A DNA stretch of 64,000 bases from Rhizobium mongolense subsp. loessense (GCF_900099775.1 NZ_FMTM01000005.1:372001-436000), one strand, 5' to 3'. Shown: positions 8,934 to 18,204, counted from the stretch's first letter. Notes: a model not told the origin generated them from the sequence alone. Translations and numbers: made by a program.

Positions 8934-10121
8934 TCAGTTGGAAGCAGCGGGCTTTTCGCGAACCGGCGTAATGCGGTCGCCATCGCGGACATAAGCACCG
9001 GCCTTGGCAACGACTTCCTCGCCGTCCTTCAGGCCCTTGACAATCTCGATATAGGCGCCGTCCTGGATACCGGTTTCCACTTCGGCGAATTTCACGACTC
9101 CGTCTTCGACCTTGCGGGCGGACGAGCCTTCACCGCTCGTCAGAACAGCCGAAAGCGGCAAAGCCACGTTCTCGGCCGTCCTCATGATGATTTCGGCGCT
9201 GCCGTACATGCCCGAACGTGCCTTGCTGTCATCATCGATCAGGATATGAACGAAACCGAGGCGCGTCGTCGGATCGACCGTCGGTGAAACCAGGCGCACC
9301 GAACCCGTTAGCTTGTCGCGGCTGCCGGCAAGCGAGATCGTCGCCTTCTGGCCCGGCTCGATCTTGACGATATCGCTCTCGCCGACTTCGGCGACCAGTT
9401 CGATATCGTTGTCGCGGATGACGGTGAAGAGTGGTTCGCCCGAACCCAGGGCGATCGCGCCGACCTTGGCGTTCTTTGCCGAAACCGTGCCTGCGACTGG
9501 GGTCCTCACATCGGTGCGGGCAAGCCTCAAATCCGTGTCGGCGAGCTGGCTGTCGACGACCTTGAGGTCCGCCTGGGCAACTTCGATCGCCTGCTCGGCG
9601 GAGTTCACACGGGCGTTGGCAGAGGCGGCAGCGGCTTCTGCCTGTTCCACCGTCGCAGTGGACACCGTGCCCTTTTTGCCCATTTCCTGCGCGCGGGCCT
9701 GCTGCTGGCGGGCCTGTTCGGCATTCGCCTCTGCTTCGACCAGTTGTGCCCGCAATTGCGCGAGCGTTGCTTCGCCCTTCGCCTTGGTTGCCACCATCTG
9801 GCTCTTTTGCAAGAGCAGCGCGTCGTCGTTCAGCGTCGCAAGCGTGCTGTCTGCCGCAACCTGGTCGCCGACATCGGCATTCAACGTGCGGATCGAAAGG
9901 CCCTCGACCTGCGGCTGGATATAGACTTCCTCGACCGGCTTCACGGTGCCGGTCGCAACGACACGATCAACGAGCGTGCGCGTTTTAGCGGTGGTCACGA
10001 CGATCGCCGGCAGGTTCTGCTGCGGTTTCGTGGTTGCGGTTTCCTGCGCGAAAGCGGGGGTTAGCGCGAGCGCGGCGATCAAAAGGGTGGAGGCGCGTAG
10101 TATAGTCAGCGTGCGTGCCAT
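8934..10121 (-). CDS. RND efflux membrane fusion (adaptor) protein
   Basis: The 395-residue periplasmic adaptor begins with a signal peptide (LLIAALALTPAFAQE). It has split lipoyl/barrel-sandwich halves around a long alpha-hairpin (residues about 90-190, rich in Ala, Glu and Gln), then beta-barrel and membrane-proximal domains. It is the first gene of the two-gene operon with the RND permease. No dedicated regulator gene adjoins it. Confidence 0.92.
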   Translation of the reverse strand: MARTLTILRASTLLIAALALTPAFAQETATTKPQQNLPAIVVTTAKTRTLVDRVVATGTVKPVEEVYIQPQVEGLSIRTLNADVGDQVAADSTLATLNDDALLLQKSQMVATKAKGEATLAQLRAQLVEAEANAEQARQQQARAQEMGKKGTVSTATVEQAEAAAASANARVNSAEQAIEVAQADLKVVDSQLADTDLRLARTDVRTPVAGTVSAKNAKVGAIALGSGEPLFTVIRDNDIELVAEVGESDIVKIEPGQKATISLAGSRDKLTGSVRLVSPTVDPTTRLGFVHILIDDDSKARSGMYGSAEIIMRTAENVALPLSAVLTSGEGSSARKVEDGVVKFAEVETGIQDGAYIEIVKGLKDGEEVVAKAGAYVRDGDRITPVREKPAASN

Positions 10122-10480
10122 GCGTCGTGATCCAAATTATATGACATAATCAGCCAAAATCGCGCGTTGTCCCTCAGCTCGCGAACAGGCCATTTCGTCT
10201 CTGTGCTCTCAGAGGCATTCCCGCATTATTTGCCGTCTCTATTACAGAGAAGTCACTCCTCCGGCAAACCGGCTTGTACTTGGTATCGATTTGCTCGATG
10301 CGCAAGACCGGCAGAAAATAATTCCCCTATCCGAACATACTAATTGCCGTTTACGTCCAGATCAATCACCGCAAGCTTATGTGGTCATTCCGATGATTGA
10401 TCGCAGCCGTATATTCTTAATGACGTGCGAAAGCCTGCCGATGCGACATCGTCCTTGAATTTTTTGTAGCGACGTAAAAA
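10122..10480. other. Promoter region of the RND operon
   Basis: About 360 bases without a supported gene lie upstream of the minus-strand adaptor gene. An inverted repeat GATCAATC (10360-10367) / GATTGATC (10395-10402) could be a regulator site; nothing else stands out. Confidence 0.3.
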
Positions 10481-10485
10481 ACCGA

Positions 10486-10511
10486 AAACGCGCGGGTTTC
10501 GCCGCGCGTTT
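10486..10511 (-). terminator. Intrinsic terminator of the ABC transporter operon
   Basis: AAACGCGCGG (10486-10495) pairs perfectly with CCGCGCGTTT (10502-10511). On the minus strand the hairpin is followed within a few bases by a run of six T. It lies about 20 bases past the stop of the binding-protein gene. Confidence 0.85.
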
Positions 10512-10532
10512 CCGTGTTCGGATTGGCTGGAA

Positions 10533-11504
10533 TTACTTCGCAGCCGCGTCCGTGATCTCGTGCGTCCAGGCGCCGGCCGGCTCCTTGTTGATGATCTTCT
10601 GGTCGAGAAGAGCCTTGGCCGTGCGATCGTAGAGCGCCGGGTCGAGCTTGCCAGTGCCGTCGCCGATCAGCTTGGCGACTTCGCCCATCATGCGTTTCTG
10701 GTGGTTCTCGTCCTGGCCGCCGGCATCGACGACGATCTCGGCTGCTTCATCCGGGTTTTCGGTCGAGTATTTCCAGCCCTTCATCGAAGCCTTGACGAAC
10801 TTGACCATCTTTTCCTTGAAGGCCGGGTCCTTGAGCTTGTCTTCCATCGCGTAGAGACCGTCTTCGAGAAGGTCGTTGCCCATTTCCGTATAGTTGAAGA
10901 CGATCAGCTCTTCCGGCTTGAAGCCCGCATCGATCGCCTGCCAGTATTCATTGTAGGTCATGACCGAGATGCAGTCCGCCTGCTTCTGCAGGAGCGGCTG
11001 CACGTCGAAGCTCTGCTTCAAGACGGTCACACCATCCGCGCCGCCGTCGGTCTTGAGGCCGAGCTTGTTCATCCAGGCGAAGAACGGGTATTCGTTGCCG
11101 AAGAACCAGACGCCGAGGGTGCGGCCCTTGAAGTCGGCTTCGGACTTGATCGGGCCGTCCTTGCGGCAGATCAGCTCCATACCCGACTTCTGGAAGGGTT
11201 GGGCGATGTTGACGAGCGGCACGCCCTTTTCGCGGGCAACCAGCGCGCCACCCATCCAGTCGACGATCACATCGGCGCCGCCACCGGCAATGACCTGTTC
11301 GGGTGCGATGTCCGGACCGCCCGGCTTGATGTCGACGTCGAGGCCCTCTTCCTCGTAATAGCCTTTCTCCTTGGCGACGTAATAGCCGGCGAACTGGCTC
11401 TGCGTGACCCACTTCAGCTGCAGCGTCACCTTGTCGGCGGCCATTGCATGGGCAGCCGCGAGCGACATTGCGCTTGCCATCATTGCAACCATCAGTTTTT
11501 TCAT
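10533..11504 (-). CDS. ABC transporter substrate-binding protein, NMT1/ThiY type
   Basis: The 323-residue periplasmic protein has a signal peptide (MASAMSLAAAHAMA) and the NMT1/THI5-like fold (LQLKWVTQSQFAGYYVAKEKGYYEEEGLDV). Relatives bind pyrimidines, riboflavin precursors or similar small rings. It is the last gene of a four-gene operon (ATPase, two permeases, this protein). Together with the neighbouring hydrolases of pyrimidine breakdown this suggests a pyrimidine or hydantoin-like ligand, which is inference from context. Confidence 0.88.
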   Translation of the reverse strand: MKKLMVAMMASAMSLAAAHAMAADKVTLQLKWVTQSQFAGYYVAKEKGYYEEEGLDVDIKPGGPDIAPEQVIAGGGADVIVDWMGGALVAREKGVPLVNIAQPFQKSGMELICRKDGPIKSEADFKGRTLGVWFFGNEYPFFAWMNKLGLKTDGGADGVTVLKQSFDVQPLLQKQADCISVMTYNEYWQAIDAGFKPEELIVFNYTEMGNDLLEDGLYAMEDKLKDPAFKEKMVKFVKASMKGWKYSTENPDEAAEIVVDAGGQDENHQKRMMGEVAKLIGDGTGKLDPALYDRTAKALLDQKIINKEPAGAWTHEITDAAAK

Positions 11505-11558
11505 TTTCTTTTCCCTCTGAAGTTATGCCCAATCCCATTTGCGAGAATAAAGCGACGT

Positions 11559-12686
11559 CTAGCCACCACGGATAGACGGATGCCAGAAAGTCACCGCCCT
11601 TTCGGCGAGGGCGACGGCCCCATAGAAGATCGAGCCTGCCAGCGCCGCAACGGCGATTTCGGCCCAGACCATGTCGACATTCATGCGCCCGATCTCGGTG
11701 GAGATGCGGAAGCCCATTCCGACGATCGGCGTCCCGAAGAATTCCGCAACGATGGCACCAATCAGCGCCAGCGTCGAGTTGATCTTCAGCGCATTGAAAA
11801 TGAAGGGCATGGCTGCCGGAAGCCGGAGCTTCAGCAACGTCTGCCAGTAGTTCGAGGCATAGGTGCGCATCAGGTCGCGCTCCATGCTGCCGGACGCGGC
11901 CAGGCCCGCGACGGTGTTCACCAGCATCGGGAAGAAGGTCATGATGATGACGACCGCGGCCTTCGACGGCCAGTCGAAGCCGAACCACATGACCATGATC
12001 GGCGCCACGCCGATGATCGGCAGCGCCGAGACCATATTGCCGATCGGCAGCAGGCCGCGGCGCAGGAACGCCACGCGATCGGCCAGGATCGCGACGATAA
12101 AGCCGCTGGCGCAGCCAACGGCGTAGCCGATCAGCACGGCCTTGAAGATCGTCTGCCTAACGTCTTCGCCCAGGATCGGCAGCGACGCGGCGATACGTGT
12201 GCCGATAGCGCTTGGCGGCGGTAGGAGCACGAAGGGAATGCCCGCCCCGCGGGTCGCCGTTTCCCAGAGGATCAGGATCCAGGCGCCGAAGATCGCGGGG
12301 ATCAGCAGGCGCAGGAACGAGCTTTCGAAATTCGAGGCGGACTTGATCTCGCAAAGCACGGTGACGCAGCGCCAGGCAAGCAGCCAGCAGGCGGCGATCA
12401 GGAAGAAAAAGGATTTCGCCGCCATGCCTTCGTTGCCGGCAATGCCGGAAAGTAGCATCCAGGCGGCTTCATGAGTGCCGATCAGCAGAACGGTCGCGCA
12501 ATAGAGCCGCGGCAGAGGCGCTACCGAAATGAGGGCGGTTGCCGCGACGATGACGATGACAAGTGTCACCGTTTGATCGCTGAAGGGGCGGGGGGCGGCT
12601 TCGCTGAGGAGCGGCAGCGAGAAAAGCGCCGCGGCGCAGAGAAAAAGAGCGATCAGGGCCTGCCAGGAGACATTCAGCTTCTTCAT
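11559..12686 (-). CDS. ABC transporter permease (BPD family) with extra N-terminal membrane part
   Basis: The ATG at 12686 overlaps the stop of the upstream permease gene as ATGA, so the two are translationally coupled. The 375-residue protein has about four extra hydrophobic segments in its first 130 residues. The usual binding-protein-dependent permease domain follows, with the EAA-like loop (LLKLRLPAAMPFIFNALK). It would form a heterodimeric channel with the other permease. The extra N-terminal helices are longer than in most nitrate/taurate-type permeases. Confidence 0.88.
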   Translation of the reverse strand: MKKLNVSWQALIALFLCAAALFSLPLLSEAAPRPFSDQTVTLVIVIVAATALISVAPLPRLYCATVLLIGTHEAAWMLLSGIAGNEGMAAKSFFFLIAACWLLAWRCVTVLCEIKSASNFESSFLRLLIPAIFGAWILILWETATRGAGIPFVLLPPPSAIGTRIAASLPILGEDVRQTIFKAVLIGYAVGCASGFIVAILADRVAFLRRGLLPIGNMVSALPIIGVAPIMVMWFGFDWPSKAAVVIIMTFFPMLVNTVAGLAASGSMERDLMRTYASNYWQTLLKLRLPAAMPFIFNALKINSTLALIGAIVAEFFGTPIVGMGFRISTEIGRMNVDMVWAEIAVAALAGSIFYGAVALAERAVTFWHPSIRGG

Positions 12687-13567
12687 GCCGGCCTGCCTCC
12701 CATGGCGCGATCGACGATCTTCGACACGAGGCCGACGATCGCAACCAGCATGGCCGCCAGCACGGAGCCTGCCACGAGTGCCGCCCATATATCGATCGTC
12801 TGGCTGTAGTAGGAGCCCGCCAAAAGCTTCGAACCGATACCGGCCACCGCGCCTGTCGGGAGTTCGCCGACGATTGCGCCGACGAGGCTCGCGGCAATCG
12901 CCACCTTCATCGACGTGAAGAGGAAAGGGATCGAGGCCGGGACGCGCAGCTTCCAGAAGGTTTGCAGTGCGGTCGCATTATAGGTGCGCATCAGGTCGAG
13001 ATGCATGATCTCCGGCGAGCGCAGACCCTTCACCATTCCGACCGCGACGGGAAAGAAGGAGAGATAGGTCGAGATCAGCGCCTTCGGGATCAGGCCGGTG
13101 ATGTTGATCGCACCGAGCACCACGATGACCATCGGCGCGATCGCCAGGATCGGCACCGTCTGCGATGCGATGATCCAGGGCATCAGGCTACGGTCGAGCG
13201 TCTTGATATGCACGATGCCGACGGCGATCGCGATGCCGAGCAGGGTCCCGAGCGCAAAGCCGAGAACCGTCGAGGACAGTGTCACGCCGGCGTGGTAGAC
13301 GAGGCTGCGATTGCTGGAGAGTTTTCTGAGGAAGGTGTTCTCGAAGACATTGCTCGCCACCTGATGCGGCGCCGGCAGGATCGGCTTCGGCTGCGAGAGC
13401 GTCTTTTTGACGAATTCCATCGTGGTGGAAGTGACGTTGCCGCGCTGATCCATGTCCCGCTGGAAGGGCGCGTTCATGAAGATCGCCGCGACATACCAGA
13501 CGACGATGAGCGCCAGCAGGATCGTCAGGACGGGGATGAACTTGTCCTTGAGGGTGTCGGGTTTCAT
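12683..13567 (-). CDS. ABC transporter permease (BPD family)
   Basis: The 294-residue inner-membrane permease has about six helices and the EAA-type cytoplasmic loop (TFWKLRVPASIPFLFTSMK), typical of SsuC/TauC-like permeases. The gene starts 12 bases after the ATPase stop and overlaps the next permease by four bases. It is a component of the proposed pyrimidine-type importer. Confidence 0.9.
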   Translation of the reverse strand: MKPDTLKDKFIPVLTILLALIVVWYVAAIFMNAPFQRDMDQRGNVTSTTMEFVKKTLSQPKPILPAPHQVASNVFENTFLRKLSSNRSLVYHAGVTLSSTVLGFALGTLLGIAIAVGIVHIKTLDRSLMPWIIASQTVPILAIAPMVIVVLGAINITGLIPKALISTYLSFFPVAVGMVKGLRSPEIMHLDLMRTYNATALQTFWKLRVPASIPFLFTSMKVAIAASLVGAIVGELPTGAVAGIGSKLLAGSYYSQTIDIWAALVAGSVLAAMLVAIVGLVSKIVDRAMGGRPA

Positions 13568-13579
13568 GGGCCTGCCCTC

Positions 13580-14362
13580 CTACTCCTCATAGCTATGCCC
13601 CGCCCTTAGCCCCTCGCGCACGCGGTGGGCGATTTTCAGGAATTCCGGGGTTTCGCGGATACCGAGGGGGCGCTCCGCCGGGAGCGTGGAGTCGATGACG
13701 TCTGTGACGCGACCGGGGCGCGGGGACATGACGACGATTTTCGTGGAGAGGTAGACGGCTTCGGGGATCGAGTGGGTGACGAAGCAGATCGTCTTGTTGG
13801 TGCGCGCCCAAAGCTTCAGAAGCTCTTCGTTCAGGTGGTCGCGGACGATTTCGTCGAGTGCGCCGAAAGGTTCGTCCATCAACAGCAGGTCGGCGTCGAA
13901 AGCGAGTGCGCGGGCGATCGAGGCACGCTGCTGCATGCCGCCGGAAAGCTGCCAGGGAAATTTCTTCTCAAAGCCGGAGAGGTTGACGAGATCCAGTGCC
14001 TCGGCGATGCGCTTTTTCTGGTCGGCCGCGGCATAACGCATGATTTCCAAGGGCAGCGCGATGTTCTTCTCGATCGTCCGCCAAGGATAGAGCGCCGGCG
14101 CCTGGAAGACGTAACCATAGGCGCGCGCCTTGCGGGCGTCGTCCGGCGTCAAGCCGTTGACGGTGATCTCGCCCGAGGTCTTCTTCTCCAGATCGGCGAT
14201 GACGCGCAGGAATGTCGTCTTGCCACAGCCGGATGGACCGATGAAGGAAACGAAATCGCCCTTGCGGACATCGAGATTGACATCGCTCAGCGCATGCACC
14301 GGCCCGTCATTCGTCTGGTAGGTGAGACAGAGATCCTTTGCGGATACGACGGATGCTTGCAT
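13580..14362 (-). CDS. ABC transporter ATP-binding protein
   Basis: The ATPase of the importer carries Walker A GPSGCGKTT, signature LSGGMQQRASIARAL, Walker B LLMDEPFGALD and a switch His in CFVTHSIPEA. ATG 14362 gives 260 residues, the usual length; a longer frame to 14443 reads into the divergent promoter region and is disfavoured. It is the first gene of the four-gene operon. A TGGTAAA half-site like those at the other pyrimidine promoters lies just upstream on the minus strand. Confidence 0.93.
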   Translation of the reverse strand: MQASVVSAKDLCLTYQTNDGPVHALSDVNLDVRKGDFVSFIGPSGCGKTTFLRVIADLEKKTSGEITVNGLTPDDARKARAYGYVFQAPALYPWRTIEKNIALPLEIMRYAAADQKKRIAEALDLVNLSGFEKKFPWQLSGGMQQRASIARALAFDADLLLMDEPFGALDEIVRDHLNEELLKLWARTNKTICFVTHSIPEAVYLSTKIVVMSPRPGRVTDVIDSTLPAERPLGIRETPEFLKIAHRVREGLRAGHSYEE

Positions 14363-14461
14363 CGATGCTTTACCAGTCCTGTTTTCCCCGCGTCGCCGCG
14401 GTTTGCGTGCTATGATGATCGCCGGTTTTCTTTGCCGCGGCAAAATTCATGGAGAATGACG

Positions 14462-14875
14462 ATGGACGCGAAGTCAAAGCCCACCTGCCACATCATTCGC
14501 CCCAGCCACGCCTATAGCGGCAAGCAGGGGCTGAGCTACTTCGAAGGCATCGCTGCGGAAACGGTCGGCGCGAAGGGCATCTGCATGCATCTTCTGACGA
14601 TCCCACCGGGCGTGCGCGCCAAGGCGCATCTGCACGAGGCGCATGAAACGGCGATTTACATGCTCTCGGGCGAAGCGCACACCTGGTATGGCGACGAGCT
14701 GGAGCATCATGTCGTCGTTCATGCCGGCGAGCTGTTTTACATTCCGGCGGGTGTCCCGCATCTGCCGGCGAACCTCAGCAGCACGCCGTGCACCGCGATC
14801 ATCGCGCGGACAGATCCCAATGAGCAGGAAAGCGTCGTGCTGCTGCCGGAACTGGATGGGTTGGTGGAGGGTTGA
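14462..14875 (+). CDS. Small cupin protein
   Basis: The 137-residue single-domain cupin has motif 1 HLHEAHETAIYMLSGE and motif 2 FYIPAGVPHLPAN, with the His/Glu ligands of a metal site. GGAG at 14451 fits ATG 14462 (7-base spacing) better than ATG 14456. It is divergent from the importer operon and lies beside the dihydropyrimidinase gene. A role in handling a pyrimidine breakdown intermediate is possible but not shown by the sequence. Confidence 0.85.
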   Translation: MDAKSKPTCHIIRPSHAYSGKQGLSYFEGIAAETVGAKGICMHLLTIPPGVRAKAHLHEAHETAIYMLSGEAHTWYGDELEHHVVVHAGELFYIPAGVPHLPANLSSTPCTAIIARTDPNEQESVVLLPELDGLVEG

Positions 14876-14878
14876 AAA

Positions 14879-15057
14879 ATACCCCCCTCTGCCCGTCCGG
14901 GCATCCCCCACGCAAGGGGGAACGGATGGAGGATGCTCGTCGATCCCCATGAAAGCGCCGGGCGTATTGTGCCCTTCAACTACGGTGGCGTGGTAGCCGC
15001 ATGTTCCCGCTCTCCCATTTTGTGGGGGAGATGTCACGAAGGGGCAGAGGGGGGTAT
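14879..15057. repeat. Intergenic element with perfect 16-bp terminal inverted repeats
   Basis: ATACCCCCCTCTGCCC (14879-14894) is exactly complementary to 15042-15057. Internal hairpins occur near 14900-14921 and 15010-15031. It fills the gap between the convergent cupin and dihydropyrimidinase genes. It resembles the short palindromic intergenic repeats common in rhizobial genomes and may act as a bidirectional terminator. It has no coding capacity of its own. Confidence 0.75.
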
Positions 15058-15082
15058 CCCGCACGCTCGACATCCCTTCCGA

Positions 15083-16537
15083 TCACACGCCGCTTGCCGG
15101 AATGCCGGTGCGCTCGACCTTGCGCGGCGCTGTGACTTCCTTCCAGGTCGACAGCGCCTTGCTGACGGCGGTGACCGGTTCGCGCTTGACGAATTCGCCA
15201 TGGCCCTCGCGGGTCTTGATCGTGTCCTCTTCAATGGCGACGACGCCGCGCGTCAGCGTGTAGCGTGGTAGGCCGGTGACCTGCTTGCCTTCGAAGACGT
15301 TGTAGTCGATGGCCGACTGCTGGTTTTTCGAGGTGATGACCTTTGCGCGCTTCGGGTCCCAGACGACGAGATCCGCGTCGGCACCGACGAGGATCGCGCC
15401 CTTCTTCGGATAGATGTTGAGAATCTTCGCGATGTTCGTCGAGGTCACGGCGACGAATTCGTTCATCGTCAGCCGGCCGGTATTGATGCCATAAGTCCAG
15501 AGCATCGGCATGCGGTCTTCAAGGCCGCCGGTGCCGTTCGGGATCTTGGTGAAATCGCCGACGCCGAAACGCTTCTGGTCGGTCGTGAAAGCGCAATGGT
15601 CGGTCGCGACGACCTGCAGCGAGCCGGAGGCAAGGCCGGCCCAGAGGCTATCCTGATGCTGCTTGTTGCGGAAGGGCGGTGACATGACGCGGCGGGCGGC
15701 GTGATCCCAATCCTTGTTGAAATACTCCGTCTCGTCGAGCGTCAGGTGCTGGATGAGCGGCTCGCCATAGGCGCGGATGCCTTTCTGGCGGGCGCGGCGG
15801 ATCGCTTCGTGCGCCTGTTCGCAGGAGGTATGGACGATATAGACGGGGCAGCCGGCCATGTCGGCAATCATGATCGCGCGGTTGGTCGCCTCGCCTTCCA
15901 CTTCCGGCGGCCGGGAATAGGCGTGCGCTTCCGGGCCGTTGTTGCCTTCGGCCATGAGCTTTGCCTGCAATTGCGCGACGACGTCGCCGTTTTCGGCGTG
16001 GACCAGCGGCAGCGCGCCGAGTTCGGCACAGCGCCGGAAGGAGGAATACATCTCGTCGTCGTCCACCATCAGGGCACCCTTGTAGGCCATGAAATGCTTG
16101 AAGGTGTTGATGCCCTTGTCCTGGACGACGGTCTTCATCTCATTGAAGACCTGCTCACTCCACCAGGTGATCGCCATATGGAAGGAATAGTCGCAGTTGG
16201 CGCGGGTCGATTTGTTATCCCACATCGTCAGCGCTTCGAGTAACGACTGACCGGGCGAGGGCAGGGCGAAATCGACGACCATCGTCGTGCCGCCGGAAAG
16301 GGCAGCGCGCGTGCCGCTCTCAAAGTCGTCGGAGGAGTAGGTGCCCATGAACGGCATTTCGAGATGCGTATGCGGGTCGATGCCGCCCGGCATGACGTAG
16401 CAACCGGACGCATCCAGCGTCTCATTGCCGGAAAGGTTGGGCCCGATCTCGACGATCCTGCCGCCTTCGATCTTCACATCGGCCATGTAGCTGAGGTCGG
16501 CCGTGACGATGGTTCCGCCCTTGATGACTGTGCTCAT
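15083..16537 (-). CDS. hydA: Dihydropyrimidinase / D-hydantoinase
   Basis: Opens the ring of dihydrouracil or dihydrothymine to the N-carbamoyl-beta-amino acid, the second step of reductive pyrimidine degradation. The 484-residue cyclic amidohydrolase shows the metal ligands DPHTH near residue 57, a carbamylatable Lys in the FKHFMAYKGAL stretch, His in PLVHAEN, His in VHTSCEQ, and Asp in ATDHCAF. Its start overlaps the stop of the 93-residue gene as ATGA, which is coupled in turn to the amidohydrolase gene. Confidence 0.95.
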   Translation of the reverse strand: MSTVIKGGTIVTADLSYMADVKIEGGRIVEIGPNLSGNETLDASGCYVMPGGIDPHTHLEMPFMGTYSSDDFESGTRAALSGGTTMVVDFALPSPGQSLLEALTMWDNKSTRANCDYSFHMAITWWSEQVFNEMKTVVQDKGINTFKHFMAYKGALMVDDDEMYSSFRRCAELGALPLVHAENGDVVAQLQAKLMAEGNNGPEAHAYSRPPEVEGEATNRAIMIADMAGCPVYIVHTSCEQAHEAIRRARQKGIRAYGEPLIQHLTLDETEYFNKDWDHAARRVMSPPFRNKQHQDSLWAGLASGSLQVVATDHCAFTTDQKRFGVGDFTKIPNGTGGLEDRMPMLWTYGINTGRLTMNEFVAVTSTNIAKILNIYPKKGAILVGADADLVVWDPKRAKVITSKNQQSAIDYNVFEGKQVTGLPRYTLTRGVVAIEEDTIKTREGHGEFVKREPVTAVSKALSTWKEVTAPRKVERTGIPASGV

Positions 16538-16815
16538 TCTCCGAACTCCCTGGCGCTGCGCGGTGCCTGCGCAAGCTGTTTATCCAATGACTGGCGGTAG
16601 CGGATGCAACCGCGCATGAACTGGGGCCAATCCGGCACGATCTGGCCGCCGGTCGGTGAATCCGGCAGAAGCGCCCACATGTCGGGGTGATGCCAACAGA
16701 GCTCGTGCATGGACGTGTCCCGGTGGGTGCGGATCGCATGGCGCATGGCGCGGGCTGTCGAAAGCAATTCCGCACGCGTCATGGTATTCAGATCGGCATC
16801 CGCATCGGCCGTCAT
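16534..16815 (-). CDS. Small conserved-looking protein of the pyrimidine operon, function unknown
   Basis: This 93-residue protein overlaps both neighbours by four bases (ATGA at each end), so it is translated as part of the amidohydrolase-hydA operon. It is rich in Arg, His and Trp (LCWHHPDMWALLPD) and has no signal peptide or membrane segment. I recognise no domain. The tight double coupling argues that it is a real protein with a role in the same pathway, perhaps assembly or regulation of one of the two hydrolases. Confidence 0.75.
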   Translation of the reverse strand: MTADADADLNTMTRAELLSTARAMRHAIRTHRDTSMHELCWHHPDMWALLPDSPTGGQIVPDWPQFMRGCIRYRQSLDKQLAQAPRSAREFGE

Positions 16816-18065
16816 CTGACGATCTCCGCCGTCTCGGCAACGGCATGAAACAGCACGTCCGCACCAGCGGTCGCCCATTCCTTGGAAATCTCCTCCGCCT
16901 CGTTGTGCGACAGGCCGCCGACGCAGGGGCACATGATCATCGTCGTCGGCGCGACCTTGGCAGCCCAGCAGGCGTCGTGGCCGGCGCCGGAGATAAGGTT
17001 CATGTGGCTGTAGCCGAGCCTTTCGGCGGCGTCGCGCACGGCTGTGACGAGCTTCGGATCGAAGGTCACCGGTTCGAAATGGCCGATCGCCTCGATCGAA
17101 CAGCCGACGCCCAGTGCATCGGTGATCTTCGGCGCTTCGGCCTCGATCTTGGCGCGCATGCGGTCGAGCTTTTCCTTGTCAGGCGAGCGGATGTCGACGG
17201 TAAAGATCACCTTGCCGGGCAGCACGTTGCGGGAGTTCGGCGAGAAAAACACCTGGCCGACGCCGCCGACAGCACCCGGCTGCTCGCTCATGGCGACCCC
17301 TTGGACCATCTCGAAGATGCGCGCCATGGCAAGCCCGGCATTGACGCGCATGTTCATCGGGGTCGAGCCGGTATGGGCCTCCCTGCCGGTCAGCGTGAAT
17401 TCGAGCCACCACAGGCCCTGACAGTGGGTGACGACGCCGATCTGCTTCTCCTCGGCCTCGAGGATCGGACCCTGCTCGATGTGATACTCGAAATAGGCGT
17501 GCATCTTGCGGGCGCCGACTTCTTCGTCGCCGAGCCAGCCAATGCGCTTCAGCTCGTCGCCAAACGTCTTGCCCTCGGGATCCTTGCGGCCATAGGCATA
17601 GTCCAGCGTGTGAACGCCGGCGAAAACGCCGGAGGCAAGCATGGCCGGGGCGAAACGGGCGCCTTCCTCATTGGTCCAGTTGGTGACGACGATCGGGTGC
17701 TTCGTCCTGATGCCGAGGTCGTTCATCGTACGAACGACTTCGAGCGCACCGAGCACGCCGAGCACGCCATCATATTTGCCGCCGGTCGGTTGGGTGTCGA
17801 GATGCGAACCGACATAAACGGGGAGCGCATCGGGATCGGTGCCAGGACGGGTTGCGAACATCGTGCCCATCTTGTCGACGCCGACGGTCAGGCCTGCGGC
17901 TTCGCACCACGTGCGGAAGAGGCTGCGGCCTTCGGCATCGGAGTCCGTCAGCGTCTGGCGGTTATTACCGCCGGCAATTCCGGGGCCGATCTTTGCCATG
18001 TCCATGAGACTGTCCCAGAGACGGTCTCCGTTGACGCGCATATTCTCGCCTGGTGCTGCCACCAT
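16812..18065 (-). CDS. N-carbamoyl-beta-alanine / N-carbamoyl-amino-acid amidohydrolase (M20 family)
   Basis: Hydrolyses the carbamoyl compound made by dihydropyrimidinase to beta-alanine (or beta-aminoisobutyrate), CO2 and ammonia. ATG 18065 (417 residues, with GAGG upstream) matches family length better than the open frame to 18131. Metal ligands are visible in VGSHLDTQPTGGKYDG, NEEGARF, HIEQG and GAGHDACW; the dimerisation lid lies between residues about 215 and 330. Allantoate or hydantoin-type relatives are the main alternative, but the adjacent hydA and PreA/PreT genes favour the pyrimidine route. Confidence 0.9.
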   Translation of the reverse strand: MVAAPGENMRVNGDRLWDSLMDMAKIGPGIAGGNNRQTLTDSDAEGRSLFRTWCEAAGLTVGVDKMGTMFATRPGTDPDALPVYVGSHLDTQPTGGKYDGVLGVLGALEVVRTMNDLGIRTKHPIVVTNWTNEEGARFAPAMLASGVFAGVHTLDYAYGRKDPEGKTFGDELKRIGWLGDEEVGARKMHAYFEYHIEQGPILEAEEKQIGVVTHCQGLWWLEFTLTGREAHTGSTPMNMRVNAGLAMARIFEMVQGVAMSEQPGAVGGVGQVFFSPNSRNVLPGKVIFTVDIRSPDKEKLDRMRAKIEAEAPKITDALGVGCSIEAIGHFEPVTFDPKLVTAVRDAAERLGYSHMNLISGAGHDACWAAKVAPTTMIMCPCVGGLSHNEAEEISKEWATAGADVLFHAVAETAEIVR

Positions 18066-18204
18066 GTCTGCAATCCTCACCTGTTTTTTACGGTCATGCA
18101 AAGAACATGCGCCGTCTGTTCCCATCGTCAATTCCCAGCGCGCTTGTTTGTTTTGTTACGCTGGAAAATCGCCAGTTGCCTTTGTTTGGCATCTGACAGA
18201 TAAT

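Noticed and set aside
10560..12224. 554-codon open frame on the plus strand
   Set aside because: It is antisense to the ABC binding-protein and permease genes, has no recognisable domain, and its Arg/His/Asp-rich composition is typical of shadow frames in GC-rich DNA.
13625..14461. N-terminal extension of the cupin frame by about 280 residues
   Set aside because: This part is antisense to the ABC ATPase gene; the cupin itself starts at 14462 with its own ribosome site.
14879..15057. Insertion sequence or CRISPR repeat
   Set aside because: Only 179 bp, no transposase frame, no regularly spaced direct repeats; called as an intergenic inverted-repeat element instead.
16656..18203. 515-codon open frame on the plus strand
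   Set aside because: Antisense to the amidohydrolase gene whose metal ligands are intact.
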